Of a DNA stretch of 58,716 nt, positions 8,475-16,574 are shown in pieces. Both the position numbers and the translations under genes were made by a program. The stretch covers positions 1-58,716 of the forward strand of contig JANTFT010000008.1 of NCBI GenBank assembly GCA_024763275.1. Direction: 5' to 3'. The notes beneath the pieces are model-generated. The model did no database searches, had not been told where the DNA came from, and saw only the letters and a list, made by a program, of their open reading frames with translations. Each line of letters opens with the position of its first letter. The stretch's first letter is position 1. Source of the stretch: Anaerolineales bacterium. Its GTDB lineage: Bacteria > Chloroflexota > Anaerolineae > Anaerolineales > UBA11858.

Positions 8475-9266
8475 GTGGTACTGCAGCGCATCACTGACCG
8501 CGGCCTACTGGCTGAATACTTCCGGAAGGATCTTGCTCTTTACACCTACTGCCTGGGCGATCTGGATGACCGCTACTGGCCTCATACAAGCTACTTCGGG
8601 ATCCGGGAAAACGAGGGGGTCTCTCATGTCATTCAGCTCTACCAGGGGGAAGGAATCCCCGTACTGCTGGTATTAGGCCCGGAGGACTCTTTTAGGGAGG
8701 AACTCATCAACCAGCTTGAACCTCTTCTGCCCGCTGAGGTCTATGCCCATCTCACCCCGGGACTGGAACGGCTATTCTTAAAGTCATTCTCTTTGCGGGA
8801 TTTCGGATCCCACTACAAGATGGCCCTGCAGGAGCCCGACCTGATGAAAGACGTCTCCATCACAGGTACCATTCGCTTGACAGAAGACGATTTAGCTGAA
8901 GCCCTGCAGCTTTACCAGAACAGCTATCCAGATAATTCTTTCGAACCCCACAGTCTTGCCAGTGGGAAATACACCGGGTGGAGAGAAGATGGAAGGTTGG
9001 TAAGCATAGCAGGAATTCATGTTTACTCACCCAGCTATCGGGTGGCAGCCCTGGGGAATATCACCACTGACCCTGCTTTCAGAGGCCGGGGGTTAGCCCG
9101 GAAAGTCATCGTCCGCCTCTACCGTGAACTGGCCTCCGAGATTGACTTTTTCAGCCTGAACGTAAAATGCAGTAACCAGCAAGCCGTGGGGCTTTATGAA
9201 TCCCTGGGATTCAAAACCTGCGCAAAATATGGCGAATTTGCCCTAAAAAGGAGCATCTTAGCCTGA
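8475..9266 (+). CDS. two-part GNAT family N-acetyltransferase
   Basis: A 263-residue protein. The C-terminal half (about 135-263) is a GNAT fold: the acetyl-CoA segment GNITTDPAFRGRGLARKVI contains the R-G-x-G-L/A core, and VKCSNQQAVGLYESLGFK is the usual end of the fold. The N-terminal half (VLQRITDRGLLAEYF, LGDLDDRYWPHTSYFG) is an accessory domain also seen in other GNAT proteins of the same two-domain type. The start is GTG at 8475; no Shine-Dalgarno is visible, which fits the very short leader suggested by the nearby -10. The substrate is unknown. It is transcribed away from ftcD. Confidence 0.85.
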   Translation: MVLQRITDRGLLAEYFRKDLALYTYCLGDLDDRYWPHTSYFGIRENEGVSHVIQLYQGEGIPVLLVLGPEDSFREELINQLEPLLPAEVYAHLTPGLERLFLKSFSLRDFGSHYKMALQEPDLMKDVSITGTIRLTEDDLAEALQLYQNSYPDNSFEPHSLASGKYTGWREDGRLVSIAGIHVYSPSYRVAALGNITTDPAFRGRGLARKVIVRLYRELASEIDFFSLNVKCSNQQAVGLYESLGFKTCAKYGEFALKRSILA

Positions 9267-9316
9267 TTTTGACCTAAAAACAGCTTGTTTTTCAGAGTTT
9301 ATTAAGGTTTAAGGGT

Positions 9317-9322
9317 TACAAT
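9317..9322 (+). promoter_or_regulatory. candidate -10 for the 65-residue protein gene
   Basis: TACAAT within an A/T-rich stretch following the GNAT stop; no convincing -35 at 16-18 bases. If used, the leader would be about 145 bases long, which fits the hairpins seen at 9403-9443. Confidence 0.3.
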
Positions 9323-9402
9323 ATATATAGAAGAACGATCATCCAGCGTCTCAATGAATTAGATTCAACAGATAAACATTGAAGTCCCGCAACCAAGTAA
9401 CT

Positions 9403-9443
9403 TGAGGATAATAATCCTCATCAGAAGCCACGTTGGGCGGCTT
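9403..9443 (+). promoter_or_regulatory. two tandem hairpins in the 5' leader of the small gene
   Basis: Hairpin 1 has arms 9403-9409 and 9414-9420 (TGAGGAT / ATCCTCA). Hairpin 2 has arms 9425-9429 and 9439-9443 (AAGCC / GGCTT). They end about 20 bases before the AAAGGAGA ribosome site. No known riboswitch class is recognised. Confidence 0.4.
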
Positions 9444-9472
9444 GAAAGTCAGTATCGGACAAAGGAGATATT

Positions 9473-9670
9473 ATGGCTTACAGTCACACAAATTCCAAGG
9501 GCGTTACCTACTACCTGCATGGTAAATCCCGGATGACTAAAAGTGGAAAAGAAACGACCCTGTACTACTTTGGGAAGGAAATCAAAGATGGCGCGCTGGA
9601 TGCCGTCCCGGCAGGGTATTTTGTATCTGAAACCAAGAACGGGATGCTCGTTCTAAAAAAAGAAAGCTAG
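9473..9670 (+). CDS. small conserved basic protein of unknown function
   Basis: A 65-residue protein with an AAAGGAG site 7 bases before its ATG. It is rich in Lys and Tyr (SKGVTYYLHGK, TTLYYFGKEI) and ends GMLVLKKES. The pattern TYYL...K...LYYF.K......DAVPAGY resembles a small uncharacterised family that I have seen across several bacterial phyla, but I cannot name it. There is no signal peptide, membrane segment or cysteine motif. It is monocistronic: it stands alone between a structured leader and a strong 3' stem with a T-run. This suggests abundant or condition-dependent expression, though that is inference. Confidence 0.8.
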   Translation: MAYSHTNSKGVTYYLHGKSRMTKSGKETTLYYFGKEIKDGALDAVPAGYFVSETKNGMLVLKKES

Positions 9671-9687
9671 CTAATTCACCCTACACG

Positions 9688-9776
9688 ACCTTGTCAGAAA
9701 TCTGCGCAGAAAGGGGCCGCCCAACAACCGGTGATCAGTTCTTTCCCGCGGTTATCATCCTCTGACAAGGTTTTTT
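9688..9776 (+). terminator. long structured 3' element with T-run
   Basis: Outer arms ACCTTGTCAGA (9688-9698) and TCTGACAAGGT (9761-9771) are perfect and are followed by six T (9771-9776). The 62 bases enclosed contain a palindrome TCTGCGCAGA (9701-9710) and an inner stem AACCG/CGGTT (9726-9730, 9749-9753). It is unusually large for a simple terminator and could be a multi-branched RNA. Confidence 0.6.
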
Positions 9777-9778
9777 AT

Positions 9779-9806
9779 ATAAGGTTGACCGCAGAATCAA
9801 CCTTAT
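9779..9806 (-). terminator. hairpin at the end of the ComEA-like gene
   Basis: Arms 9779-9788 and 9797-9806 (ATAAGGTTGA / TCAACCTTAT) are perfect, with an 8-base loop. The minus-strand stop codon (9803-9805) lies inside the stem. No U-run follows on the minus strand. Confidence 0.45.
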
Positions 9807-10375
9807 TCCCCTACAGTTAAATAGATTTTGATATTCTCAAAAGTTGCCGGGCCGATGCCCGGCACTTTTTGGATCTCCTCCACCCGTGAAAAAAGATGTT
9901 CTTCCCTGTAGCTGATGATCTTCTCCGCCGTGACCGGGCCGATGCCCGGCAGGGATACCAGCACATCCAAAGGCGCTTGATTGATATTCACCAGGGGAAT
10001 GATCTCCCCCTCAGGTGATATGCCCAGCACCGTTCCTCCCTCCAGACCAGAACCGGACTCGGACCTAACCTGAGGAATGTAAACATGGCTGCCGTCTTCC
10101 AGCCGGGCGGCCAGATTGACCGAGCCCGGACTGGCATCTTCCGTAAAACCACCAGCCATCTCAACCGCATCCCCTACCCGGCTGTTTACCGGCAGCGTAT
10201 AAACCCCGGGAGACCGGACCGCGCCATCGACATTCACTACCAGCGGAGACAGGGTAGGCGGCGGCCGCAGCAGTACAGCCCGCCCTTCCCGGGGCCTGGA
10301 AACCAGCAGGATTAATCCGGCACTTAACAGGCCGAACAGCACCCCAATGAACAGATCTCTCAATTTTACAAACAT
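9803..10375 (-). CDS. ComEA-like membrane-anchored helix-hairpin-helix protein
   Basis: A 190-residue protein. Residues 7-26 (LFIGVLFGLLSAGLILLVS) are a membrane anchor. About residues 45-105 form a SLBB domain (VNVDGAVRSPGVYTLP, GDAVEMAGGF). Residues 125-190 carry two helix-hairpin-helix motifs (VNINQAPLDVLVSLPGIGPVTAEKIISY and VPGIGPATFENIK), the ComEA DNA-binding unit. In naturally competent bacteria ComEA binds incoming double-stranded DNA outside the membrane. No comEC is visible in the window. It follows the S1-domain gene by 17 bases. Confidence 0.9.
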   Translation of the reverse strand: MFVKLRDLFIGVLFGLLSAGLILLVSRPREGRAVLLRPPPTLSPLVVNVDGAVRSPGVYTLPVNSRVGDAVEMAGGFTEDASPGSVNLAARLEDGSHVYIPQVRSESGSGLEGGTVLGISPEGEIIPLVNINQAPLDVLVSLPGIGPVTAEKIISYREEHLFSRVEEIQKVPGIGPATFENIKIYLTVGE

Positions 10376-10392
10376 TTTCCCGGATGGCTCTG

Positions 10393-11334
10393 CTATTCCC
10401 CCGCAGCCAAACTCAAGCCCAATCTTTGTTCCTCGGGATCAAGGTGGATGATCTCCACAGTCACTTGCTGGTTCTCTTCCAAGAGGTCCCAGGGTGACAG
10501 ATTATCCCCGTTTCCACCCAGTTCAGAAACATGGATCAGCCCATCAACCCCCTCTTCCAATTGAACGAAGGCCCCATAGGAAACGATATTCTTCACAACA
10601 GCCTCAACGACTTGGCCGGTCTGGTACCTTTCGGTGATCGTCTCCCAGGGATTATTACACATTTTTTTCAGGCTGAGAGCGACTTTGTTCTCCCGGCGGT
10701 CAACGCTGAGGACATAGACCTCTAACCGGTCGCCCACTGATACCACATCTGAGGGATGTTCCACTCTCCCCCAGGAGAGTTCAGAGATGTGGATCAAGCC
10801 CTCTATCCCTCCCAGATCCACAAAAGCCCCAAAGTCTGTCAGGGTGGTAACCACGCCTGGCACACAGGTGTTCTCTTCCAGAGTATCGAGCAGTTTCAGA
10901 CGGGTGCCGGGTTCAGCCTGGGCAGCTCTCTCCGAGAGCACCACGCGGCAGCGTTTACGATCGTATTCGATCACCTTCAGAGAGATATTCCTGTGCAGGT
11001 ACTCTTTTTTGTTGCTGCCAGCCAACAAATGCGAAGAAGGAACAAAGCCGTTGATCTTTTCCCCCTGCACCAGCAGTCCTCCCTGGTTACAGCCAATCAC
11101 CTTCAAGCTGATGATCTCATCTTGCTCGTACAAACGCTCGATATATTCCCATTCATTTTCAGGGTGGGGCAAGTGATTGGAATGGGTTTCAATATCAGCC
11201 GGAAGTCGTTCACTTCCAGGCTTTTCCAAACCCCCTAATCCCGCTTCTCCTTCAGAAAGAGCAGCCTTCCACCAGGAATCCCCCAGCTCGGGTGGTTTCC
11301 CGGGATTATTAGGAAACTGATCATTTTGAACCAT
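10393..11334 (-). CDS. S1 RNA-binding domain protein (three S1 repeats)
   Basis: A 313-residue protein. After an acidic, poorly ordered start (1-65) come three S1 OB-fold repeats at about 70-140 (divergent), 153-224 and 238-308. Repeats two and three are canonical: VTTLTDFGAFVDLGGIEGLIH and NIVSYGAFVQLEEGVDGLIH. It is shorter than full ribosomal protein S1 (four to six repeats) and resembles the shortened RpsA-like proteins of Gram-positive bacteria and Chloroflexota. It probably helps load mRNA on ribosomes or acts in RNA metabolism. It sits between the sensor gene (48 bases) and the ComEA-like gene. Confidence 0.88.
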   Translation of the reverse strand: MVQNDQFPNNPGKPPELGDSWWKAALSEGEAGLGGLEKPGSERLPADIETHSNHLPHPENEWEYIERLYEQDEIISLKVIGCNQGGLLVQGEKINGFVPSSHLLAGSNKKEYLHRNISLKVIEYDRKRCRVVLSERAAQAEPGTRLKLLDTLEENTCVPGVVTTLTDFGAFVDLGGIEGLIHISELSWGRVEHPSDVVSVGDRLEVYVLSVDRRENKVALSLKKMCNNPWETITERYQTGQVVEAVVKNIVSYGAFVQLEEGVDGLIHVSELGGNGDNLSPWDLLEENQQVTVEIIHLDPEEQRLGLSLAAGE

Positions 11335-11382
11335 TAATGTTCCCCGTAAATATCAGCGAGTACAAATTATTGTAACATTTTT

Positions 11383-13287
11383 TCAGGCTTTTTCCCCGGG
11401 TGCCCTGACTTCTTCCCGGGCATGTTTTTCCATCTCCAGAATGGTTTTGGCGACCACTTCGATGGCTATCTTCTGCTTACGGTACAGATTAGCTTCAGAC
11501 ATAGCCAGGCGCTTGGCCACATCACGAACTTTTAAACCCCGCAGGAACTTCATTTCCAGGATGTTGTACAGCACCCAGTCCAGAGTGAAGCTTCTGGTAC
11601 CTTCCGGCCGGATCTTTTCAATGGCTTCCCGGAGAATGGCCCGGACGGCTTTGACAGACACCCCATCATGTGCATCAAGAGAATTCTGGACCACTTCCAG
11701 CTGCAGCAGGGGGCTTTCGGATAGATCCGGCCCTCCCCAGTAATCCGAGAGAGCGTCTCGAACCCATTCTGTCAGCGTTCCTTCATCCACCAGAATCTCA
11801 GCATTATCTGCAGTTAAAACAGTGGTACCACCATAACGCGCTGCAGCCCGCAGCTGCTGGATGCGATCCATCTGGGGTGTGATTTCCTCGATGGAGCTGA
11901 ACACCAGCTGCTGGATGGATCTGTCTTCCAAAGCCAGCTGGGCTTTCTCGATTAATGCCTGGAAAGCTTCTTTTTCCTCACCGTAAAGAGTTTCATCCGG
12001 GATTTCCACCCCGATCAATCCCAGCAAATCCTCAGGATTTATGGAGTTAAAGATTGGGATTACCCAGAATTTTCCCCACGAGAACAATTCAAAATTCCCC
12101 ACCCTCCCTGTGCTGGGAGGCCCCCCCCGGAATCGCTCGGTCAGTTCCTCACTGTCGAAATCGACCTTCCCGCCCACTGTGACCAGGAAATCCATCCCGG
12201 TGTGGGTCAAGGCGGCCGCAAAGGCTTTTTGGGTCTGCAGTCGATCGCACATGGCAGCCAACACGGATTCCAGGAACTGCTTCAGGTCTTCCAATGTGAA
12301 CAGGCGCTCTTCCAGATTCTGCAGCAATATCAGGCTGTCCTTGCTCTCCCCCAGCAGGAACCAGCGTTCCCAGAGCGGTGAAAACATGGTGATGAAATAC
12401 TGCATCAACAAGAATACCCCCGCCATCACCACCGGGGCGAATAAGGAGATCGGCTCGCCTGCCCGTCGGGTGAGCGTAGTCAGAGCCAGCACTGTGCTGG
12501 CGGTCACTGGTCCGCGCAGCACCCATTTAGTAAGCCTGCGTTTGACCACCCGATCCGGCCAGGATACCCCAAAAAAGGCCACTGCATAGGCCATGATCAC
12601 GATCAGGCCGGATACTAAAAGGTTGCTGGCCACAGCCGCCAGCCAGAACACATAGGTATGGAGGGTGGCGAAGTCCGATCCAAACAGCAGATAGGGAAAG
12701 GATCCCAGGGCAGGAGCCAGGGCGCCGCCAATCAGATAACCCATTCTGCGCTGCCCGGACCTGGTCACTGTGCGGTGAAAAGCCCGCTGAAAGTTGACCC
12801 ACGCCCAAACCATACACAGAAAATAGAACACGGAAAATATCCAGGTCAAGCTGGTTCTCTGCAGGTGGGGAGCTACCACATCTTCCGTGACCAGGGGACC
12901 GACCAGCAGCGAAAAAGGGATCGTAGCCAGGAAAACGACCGCTATGCCGAAAGCGACCTTAATCAATTTGGTCCGCCGCCCCCGGGAAGGCCGCCCGGTC
13001 GTGGCTAAAACTGCATCTGAGAGCAGCACATAAGCGGGCGGAAGGAAGATGATCCCAACCCACTGCACCTGGTACCAGACCTCGATCCAGCGCGGTGTGG
13101 TGACAACTTCAGCGACAGATTCGCCCACGTAGACAGTCACCACACAAGCCATGATAAAGGCAAAAGAGCGGGCAACCCTGTCCTTCAAATTAAAGGTAAG
13201 GGCATAGAGCAGCAAAGAGAAGGCTGTGATTGCGATTCCAGCTGCCAGGAGCTGGTTGATGGTCTGCAGGATATTCAAGGGGTTCAT
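11383..13287 (-). CDS. multi-pass membrane sensor with cytoplasmic HTH domain
   Basis: A 634-residue protein. Residues 10-245 contain about seven membrane helices resembling the 7TM sensor region of histidine kinases, and a further hydrophobic block is at 255-310. About 325-470 looks like a divergent GAF domain (DLKQFLESVLAAMCDRLQTQKAFAAAL). The C-terminus (about 560-620) has a helix-turn-helix: LKVRDVAKRLAMSEANLYRKQK. There is no HATPase, DHp or GGDEF domain. So the chain appears to join a membrane sensor directly to a DNA-binding domain of the sigma-70 region 4 / FIS-like kind. The ATG overlaps the stop of the upstream GNAT gene by 3 bases. The ligand and target are unknown. Confidence 0.8.
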   Translation of the reverse strand: MNPLNILQTINQLLAAGIAITAFSLLLYALTFNLKDRVARSFAFIMACVVTVYVGESVAEVVTTPRWIEVWYQVQWVGIIFLPPAYVLLSDAVLATTGRPSRGRRTKLIKVAFGIAVVFLATIPFSLLVGPLVTEDVVAPHLQRTSLTWIFSVFYFLCMVWAWVNFQRAFHRTVTRSGQRRMGYLIGGALAPALGSFPYLLFGSDFATLHTYVFWLAAVASNLLVSGLIVIMAYAVAFFGVSWPDRVVKRRLTKWVLRGPVTASTVLALTTLTRRAGEPISLFAPVVMAGVFLLMQYFITMFSPLWERWFLLGESKDSLILLQNLEERLFTLEDLKQFLESVLAAMCDRLQTQKAFAAALTHTGMDFLVTVGGKVDFDSEELTERFRGGPPSTGRVGNFELFSWGKFWVIPIFNSINPEDLLGLIGVEIPDETLYGEEKEAFQALIEKAQLALEDRSIQQLVFSSIEEITPQMDRIQQLRAAARYGGTTVLTADNAEILVDEGTLTEWVRDALSDYWGGPDLSESPLLQLEVVQNSLDAHDGVSVKAVRAILREAIEKIRPEGTRSFTLDWVLYNILEMKFLRGLKVRDVAKRLAMSEANLYRKQKIAIEVVAKTILEMEKHAREEVRAPGEKA

Positions 13288-13820
13288 ATGTAAGAGGAAA
13301 AGAAAATAGCAATTTCCTGATCGCGGTAAAACTGGTCGTTATAGCCGGAGAACTCAAAACCCAGATGATTGGCAAAGCGGATGGCTGGATGGTTTTTAGG
13401 TTGCATTTCGAGGGTGATGCGGTGCAGTCCTTTTCTCCCACACCAATCCTGGGCTGCCAGCACCAGGGTGCTGCCAATGCCTTTCCTGCGCTGCAGACGG
13501 TCCACCACCAGGTCCTCCACCCAGGCGCTGGCTGGCGCCAGGCCCAGCTGCAGGCTGATGTAGCCCCGAATGACCCCGCCTTCCTCTGCCAGCAGCAGCA
13601 GATCCCGCTTGGTCCAATTATCAGCCAGCCGGCGGATGCTGCGGGGATAATTGACGTGGACCTCTCTGGGAAGTTTAACCTCCCGGAATGAGACCTGAGT
13701 TTGGATCTCCGTTTGATCAAGGGTCATCTGCCAAACATAATCAGTGGCATAATCGTGGTCCAGGGATATCATCCCGGGAATATCAATTGAAATAGCGGGG
13801 CGGATAGTAATCTCAGCCAT
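13284..13820 (-). CDS. GNAT family N-acetyltransferase
   Basis: A 178-residue protein with a standard single GNAT fold. The acetyl-CoA loop is in VEDLVVDRLQRRKGIGSTLVLAA (R/Q-x-x-G-x-G/S core, residues about 105-127), followed by ITLEMQPKNHPAIRFANHLGFEFSGYNDQFY, a typical GNAT end. Some GNATs of this shape acetylate small molecules or ribosomal protein N-termini; I cannot choose. Its stop overlaps the start of the membrane sensor gene, so the two are translationally coupled. The spacing of 13 bases to the upstream Ig-like gene supports one operon. Confidence 0.88.
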   Translation of the reverse strand: MAEITIRPAISIDIPGMISLDHDYATDYVWQMTLDQTEIQTQVSFREVKLPREVHVNYPRSIRRLADNWTKRDLLLLAEEGGVIRGYISLQLGLAPASAWVEDLVVDRLQRRKGIGSTLVLAAQDWCGRKGLHRITLEMQPKNHPAIRFANHLGFEFSGYNDQFYRDQEIAIFFSSYI

Positions 13821-13833
13821 AGTGTTTTCCGGA

Positions 13834-14526
13834 TTATTCCTCTACTCTCTCCACGACCACATCCACCGCACAGGGATCCCGCTGCAAACCCTGGTTGTCT
13901 ACCGCAACCAGCCGCAGGGAATAATTCCCCGGGTCCAGCTGGGTGGTATCCCAAAACCCCAGCATCTCCTCCACTTTGGGAGAATCTCCTGCCTGGATGG
14001 TCAGCCAGGTGTCCGAATCAGGCGGAGAGATCTCGAACTTGTAAAAACCAAAATCTGCGATATCCACAGAGCCTTCGATCTCGACGATCCCGCTGACCAC
14101 CTGGTTGTTCTCCGGGTAGGTGATGATCACCTCTCCGGGAATGCATCCAGCCTGGAGGATTTCTGTTCCAGGGATCCGGGTAGGCTGAACCTCAGCTACA
14201 GGCTCGGTGCTCTCCGCCGCCAGGGTAGCTGTCGGGGTTGCCAGCAAGTCAATGGTGGGGGTGGGCAGAGGGTTGATCTCCGGTACAGCAGGGATAATGT
14301 AGGAAACCAGGCCAAACTCTGCTGTCCCCAGGAAGAGCAGCACTACCAGCAGGGCTGCCGCTCTATTCAGCCGATTCTGGGCACTCTCTTTTTCCAGACC
14401 AAATGCCGCTGCTCTCAATTCTTCCCAGGCCAGGACGAAATTACGCAGCTGCCAGACCGCCAAAGCGCCAAGAACTATATAGATCAAAAACTCCAGATCT
14501 TTCAAGAAAAGCAAGATTTCATTCAT
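13834..14526 (-). CDS. two-TM membrane protein with extracellular Ig-like domain
   Basis: A 230-residue protein. Two hydrophobic helices, about 12-35 and 56-82, are separated by a charged loop. A Pro/Thr-rich linker follows (PLPTPTIDLLATPTATL). The C-terminal 100 residues (VIITYPENNQVVSGIVEIEGS, GNYSLRLVAVDNQG) look like a beta-sandwich Ig-like domain of the kind that ends in a 'cosmetic' repeat in many surface proteins. Two cysteines (in AGCIPGE and RDPCAVD) could form a disulfide. No enzymatic motif is seen. It is likely exposed on the outer face of the membrane. Confidence 0.72.
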   Translation of the reverse strand: MNEILLFLKDLEFLIYIVLGALAVWQLRNFVLAWEELRAAAFGLEKESAQNRLNRAAALLVVLLFLGTAEFGLVSYIIPAVPEINPLPTPTIDLLATPTATLAAESTEPVAEVQPTRIPGTEILQAGCIPGEVIITYPENNQVVSGIVEIEGSVDIADFGFYKFEISPPDSDTWLTIQAGDSPKVEEMLGFWDTTQLDPGNYSLRLVAVDNQGLQRDPCAVDVVVERVEE

Positions 14527-14599
14527 GGATATTAAAGGTGAACCAGAAACAGGCCTTCCGGGAGACCGGGCGGCAGCGGATCAGCCGCGGGAAAACCCC

Positions 14600-15436
14600 C
14601 TAAAGGGCCCGCAGAACGCCCCGGATCAAACTCATCATCTTGGGAGCCAGGATCAATCCCGTTTCAATCACCTCTTCATGAGTGGTTTTGGCTTCTCCAT
14701 ATAAATTCGAGCTGTTGGTGATGCCCGAGATGCCCAGAACTCGCTGTCCACCGTGGTTAGCGACGATCACTTCGGGCACAGTGGACATACCCACCGCGTC
14801 CACGCCCGCTCCCAGCAGGAAGCGCAGATCAGCCGGAGTTTCAAACGTTGGGCCTGCCAGGCAGACATAAATCCCCTCATAAAGGGTGATGCCCTGTTCC
14901 TCCGCCACGCGGCGGGCGATCTCGCCCAGCTGGCGATCATAGGCCTGGCTCATGTCCGGGAAGCGGGGCCCAAACTCATCCATATTCGGCCCCCGCAGGG
15001 GGTTGACGCCGGCCATTCCCAGCAGGTTGAGATGGTCAGTGATCAACATGGGATTCCCGGGGACAAAATCCTGGTTCACTCCCCCGGCGGCGTTGGTAAC
15101 GATCAGGATCTTGATCCCCAGGCGCTGCATGACCCGGATCGGCAGGGTGACCTGACTCATTTCATAGCCTTCATAGTAATGGATCCGGCCATTCATAACC
15201 AGCACATCCTTACCTTCCAATTCGCCGATCACCAGCTCCCCGGCATGGCCTTCCACCGTGGATATAGGCCAACCCGGGAGGTCATGGTAGGGAATGATTG
15301 TCGGATCCTGGATGGATTCCGCCAATTCACCCAATCCTGACCCCAGGATCATGCCAATTTCTGGCAGAATGTTAATTCTGGAGCGGATCTCATCCGCAAT
15401 CCGGTCCATATCCTCTATGGTATTTCTCGTTTTCAT
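14600..15436 (-). CDS. purine-nucleoside phosphorylase (trimeric, PNP/MTAP family)
   Basis: A 278-residue enzyme that splits purine nucleosides with phosphate into base and ribose-1-phosphate for salvage. Motifs in order: the phosphate-binding MILGSGLGELA, NGRIHYYEGYEM, TNAAGGVN, AGPTFETPADLRFL and GMSTVPEVIVANHGG, all typical of the low-molecular-weight trimeric class. The ATG at 15436 is used here. An in-frame TTG at 15442 has better spacing to AAAGGAC, so the start may be two codons earlier. Its neighbours, an aldolase and an Ig-like membrane protein, do not add to its function. Confidence 0.95.
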   Translation of the reverse strand: MKTRNTIEDMDRIADEIRSRINILPEIGMILGSGLGELAESIQDPTIIPYHDLPGWPISTVEGHAGELVIGELEGKDVLVMNGRIHYYEGYEMSQVTLPIRVMQRLGIKILIVTNAAGGVNQDFVPGNPMLITDHLNLLGMAGVNPLRGPNMDEFGPRFPDMSQAYDRQLGEIARRVAEEQGITLYEGIYVCLAGPTFETPADLRFLLGAGVDAVGMSTVPEVIVANHGGQRVLGISGITNSSNLYGEAKTTHEEVIETGLILAPKMMSLIRGVLRAL

Positions 15437-15529
15437 AATCAATAAACGTCCTTTAACGCTTGACGGCTAGAACTTCCTTATTATAACATCTGGGCTCGCC
15501 CTATTTGTCCTGGGGGCGCAGGTGGCTAT

Positions 15530-16561
15530 TCAACCCAGCAGCTCCTTGAAAATTCGAACAACTTCCTGGATATCTTCATCGCTGATCCACAGGTGGGTCA
15601 CCAGCCTGACCAGCCGCTCCCCCTCAAACCCGATCAGGATCCCCTGCTCCTTCAATTTCCCTTTAAGCTGATCCGCTGACAGATCCAGCTCCTGATCCAG
15701 GTTGAAATAAACCATGTTGGTAGATGGGTCCGGGTCAACCAGACTGAGTCCGGAAACTCCTTCCAGGCCGCGGGCCAGATCCCGGGCCCGGCGGTGGTCC
15801 TCCTTAAGCAGAGGGAGGTGATTCTGGAGAGCGTACAGTCCAGCGGCCGCGATCACACCTGCCTGGCGCATGCCACCGCCCAGCATTTTCCGCGTCCGCC
15901 TGGCTCTGCCTATGAAATCCTCCTTCCCGCACAAAACCGAACCCACCGGCGCTCCCAGCCCTTTGCTAAGGCAGAACATCACCGAATCCACCGGCCCGGT
16001 CAGGACAGCGGGGTCGAGGTCCAGGGCTAGGGCAGCGTTGAAGATCCGGGCTCCATCCAGGTGGAGCTTCAGCCCATGCTGGCGGGCTATTTCCGCCACC
16101 TCCCGGGTGTAATCCGCGGTCAGAGCTACTCCCCCACACATATTCTGGGTGTTCTCCAAAGCAATCAAACGTGTCCGGGGATGGTGGATATCATCAAAGC
16201 GCACCGCCTCACGGATGTCTTCCAGGGCGAGAGTGCCGTCCTGCTGATTGGGCAGGATGTGGGGTTGGATCCCCCCCAGGGCGGCAGCGCCCCCGACCTC
16301 ATTCAAAAAGATATGGGCTTTATCACCCAGAATGATCTCATTTCCGCGCTGGCAGTGGGTCAGCAGCGCTGCCAGGTTCCCCATCGTACCAGAAGGGATG
16401 AACATGGCTGCCTCCTTGCCAAGCAGCCGAGCCGATTCGCTCTCGAGCGCAATGACAGTCGGGTCCTCCCTATAGACATCGTCTCCAACCGGAGCCCGGG
16501 CGATCACTTCCCGCATCTCGGGGGTGGGTTTGGTAACAGTATCAGAGCGAAGGTCAATCAT
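15530..16561 (-). CDS. ltaE: low-specificity L-threonine aldolase
   Basis: A 343-residue PLP enzyme of fold type I. It cleaves L-threonine or L-allo-threonine to glycine and acetaldehyde. The N-terminus [17 protein letters not shown] and GDDVYREDP are hallmark family sequences. [13 protein letters not shown] forms the phosphate loop and [12 protein letters not shown] carries the PLP-pairing Asp. [15 protein letters not shown] contains the Schiff-base Lys (about residue 199). It has an AGGAG site near the ATG and normal length. It lies 13 bases after rluA in the same direction. Confidence 0.96.
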   Translation of the reverse strand: MIDLRSDTVTKPTPEMREVIARAPVGDDVYREDPTVIALESESARLLGKEAAMFIPSGTMGNLAALLTHCQRGNEIILGDKAHIFLNEVGGAAALGGIQPHILPNQQDGTLALEDIREAVRFDDIHHPRTRLIALENTQNMCGGVALTADYTREVAEIARQHGLKLHLDGARIFNAALALDLDPAVLTGPVDSVMFCLSKGLGAPVGSVLCGKEDFIGRARRTRKMLGGGMRQAGVIAAAGLYALQNHLPLLKEDHRRARDLARGLEGVSGLSLVDPDPSTNMVYFNLDQELDLSADQLKGKLKEQGILIGFEGERLVRLVTHLWISDEDIQEVVRIFKELLG

Positions 16562-16574
16562 GGGATACTCCTGA

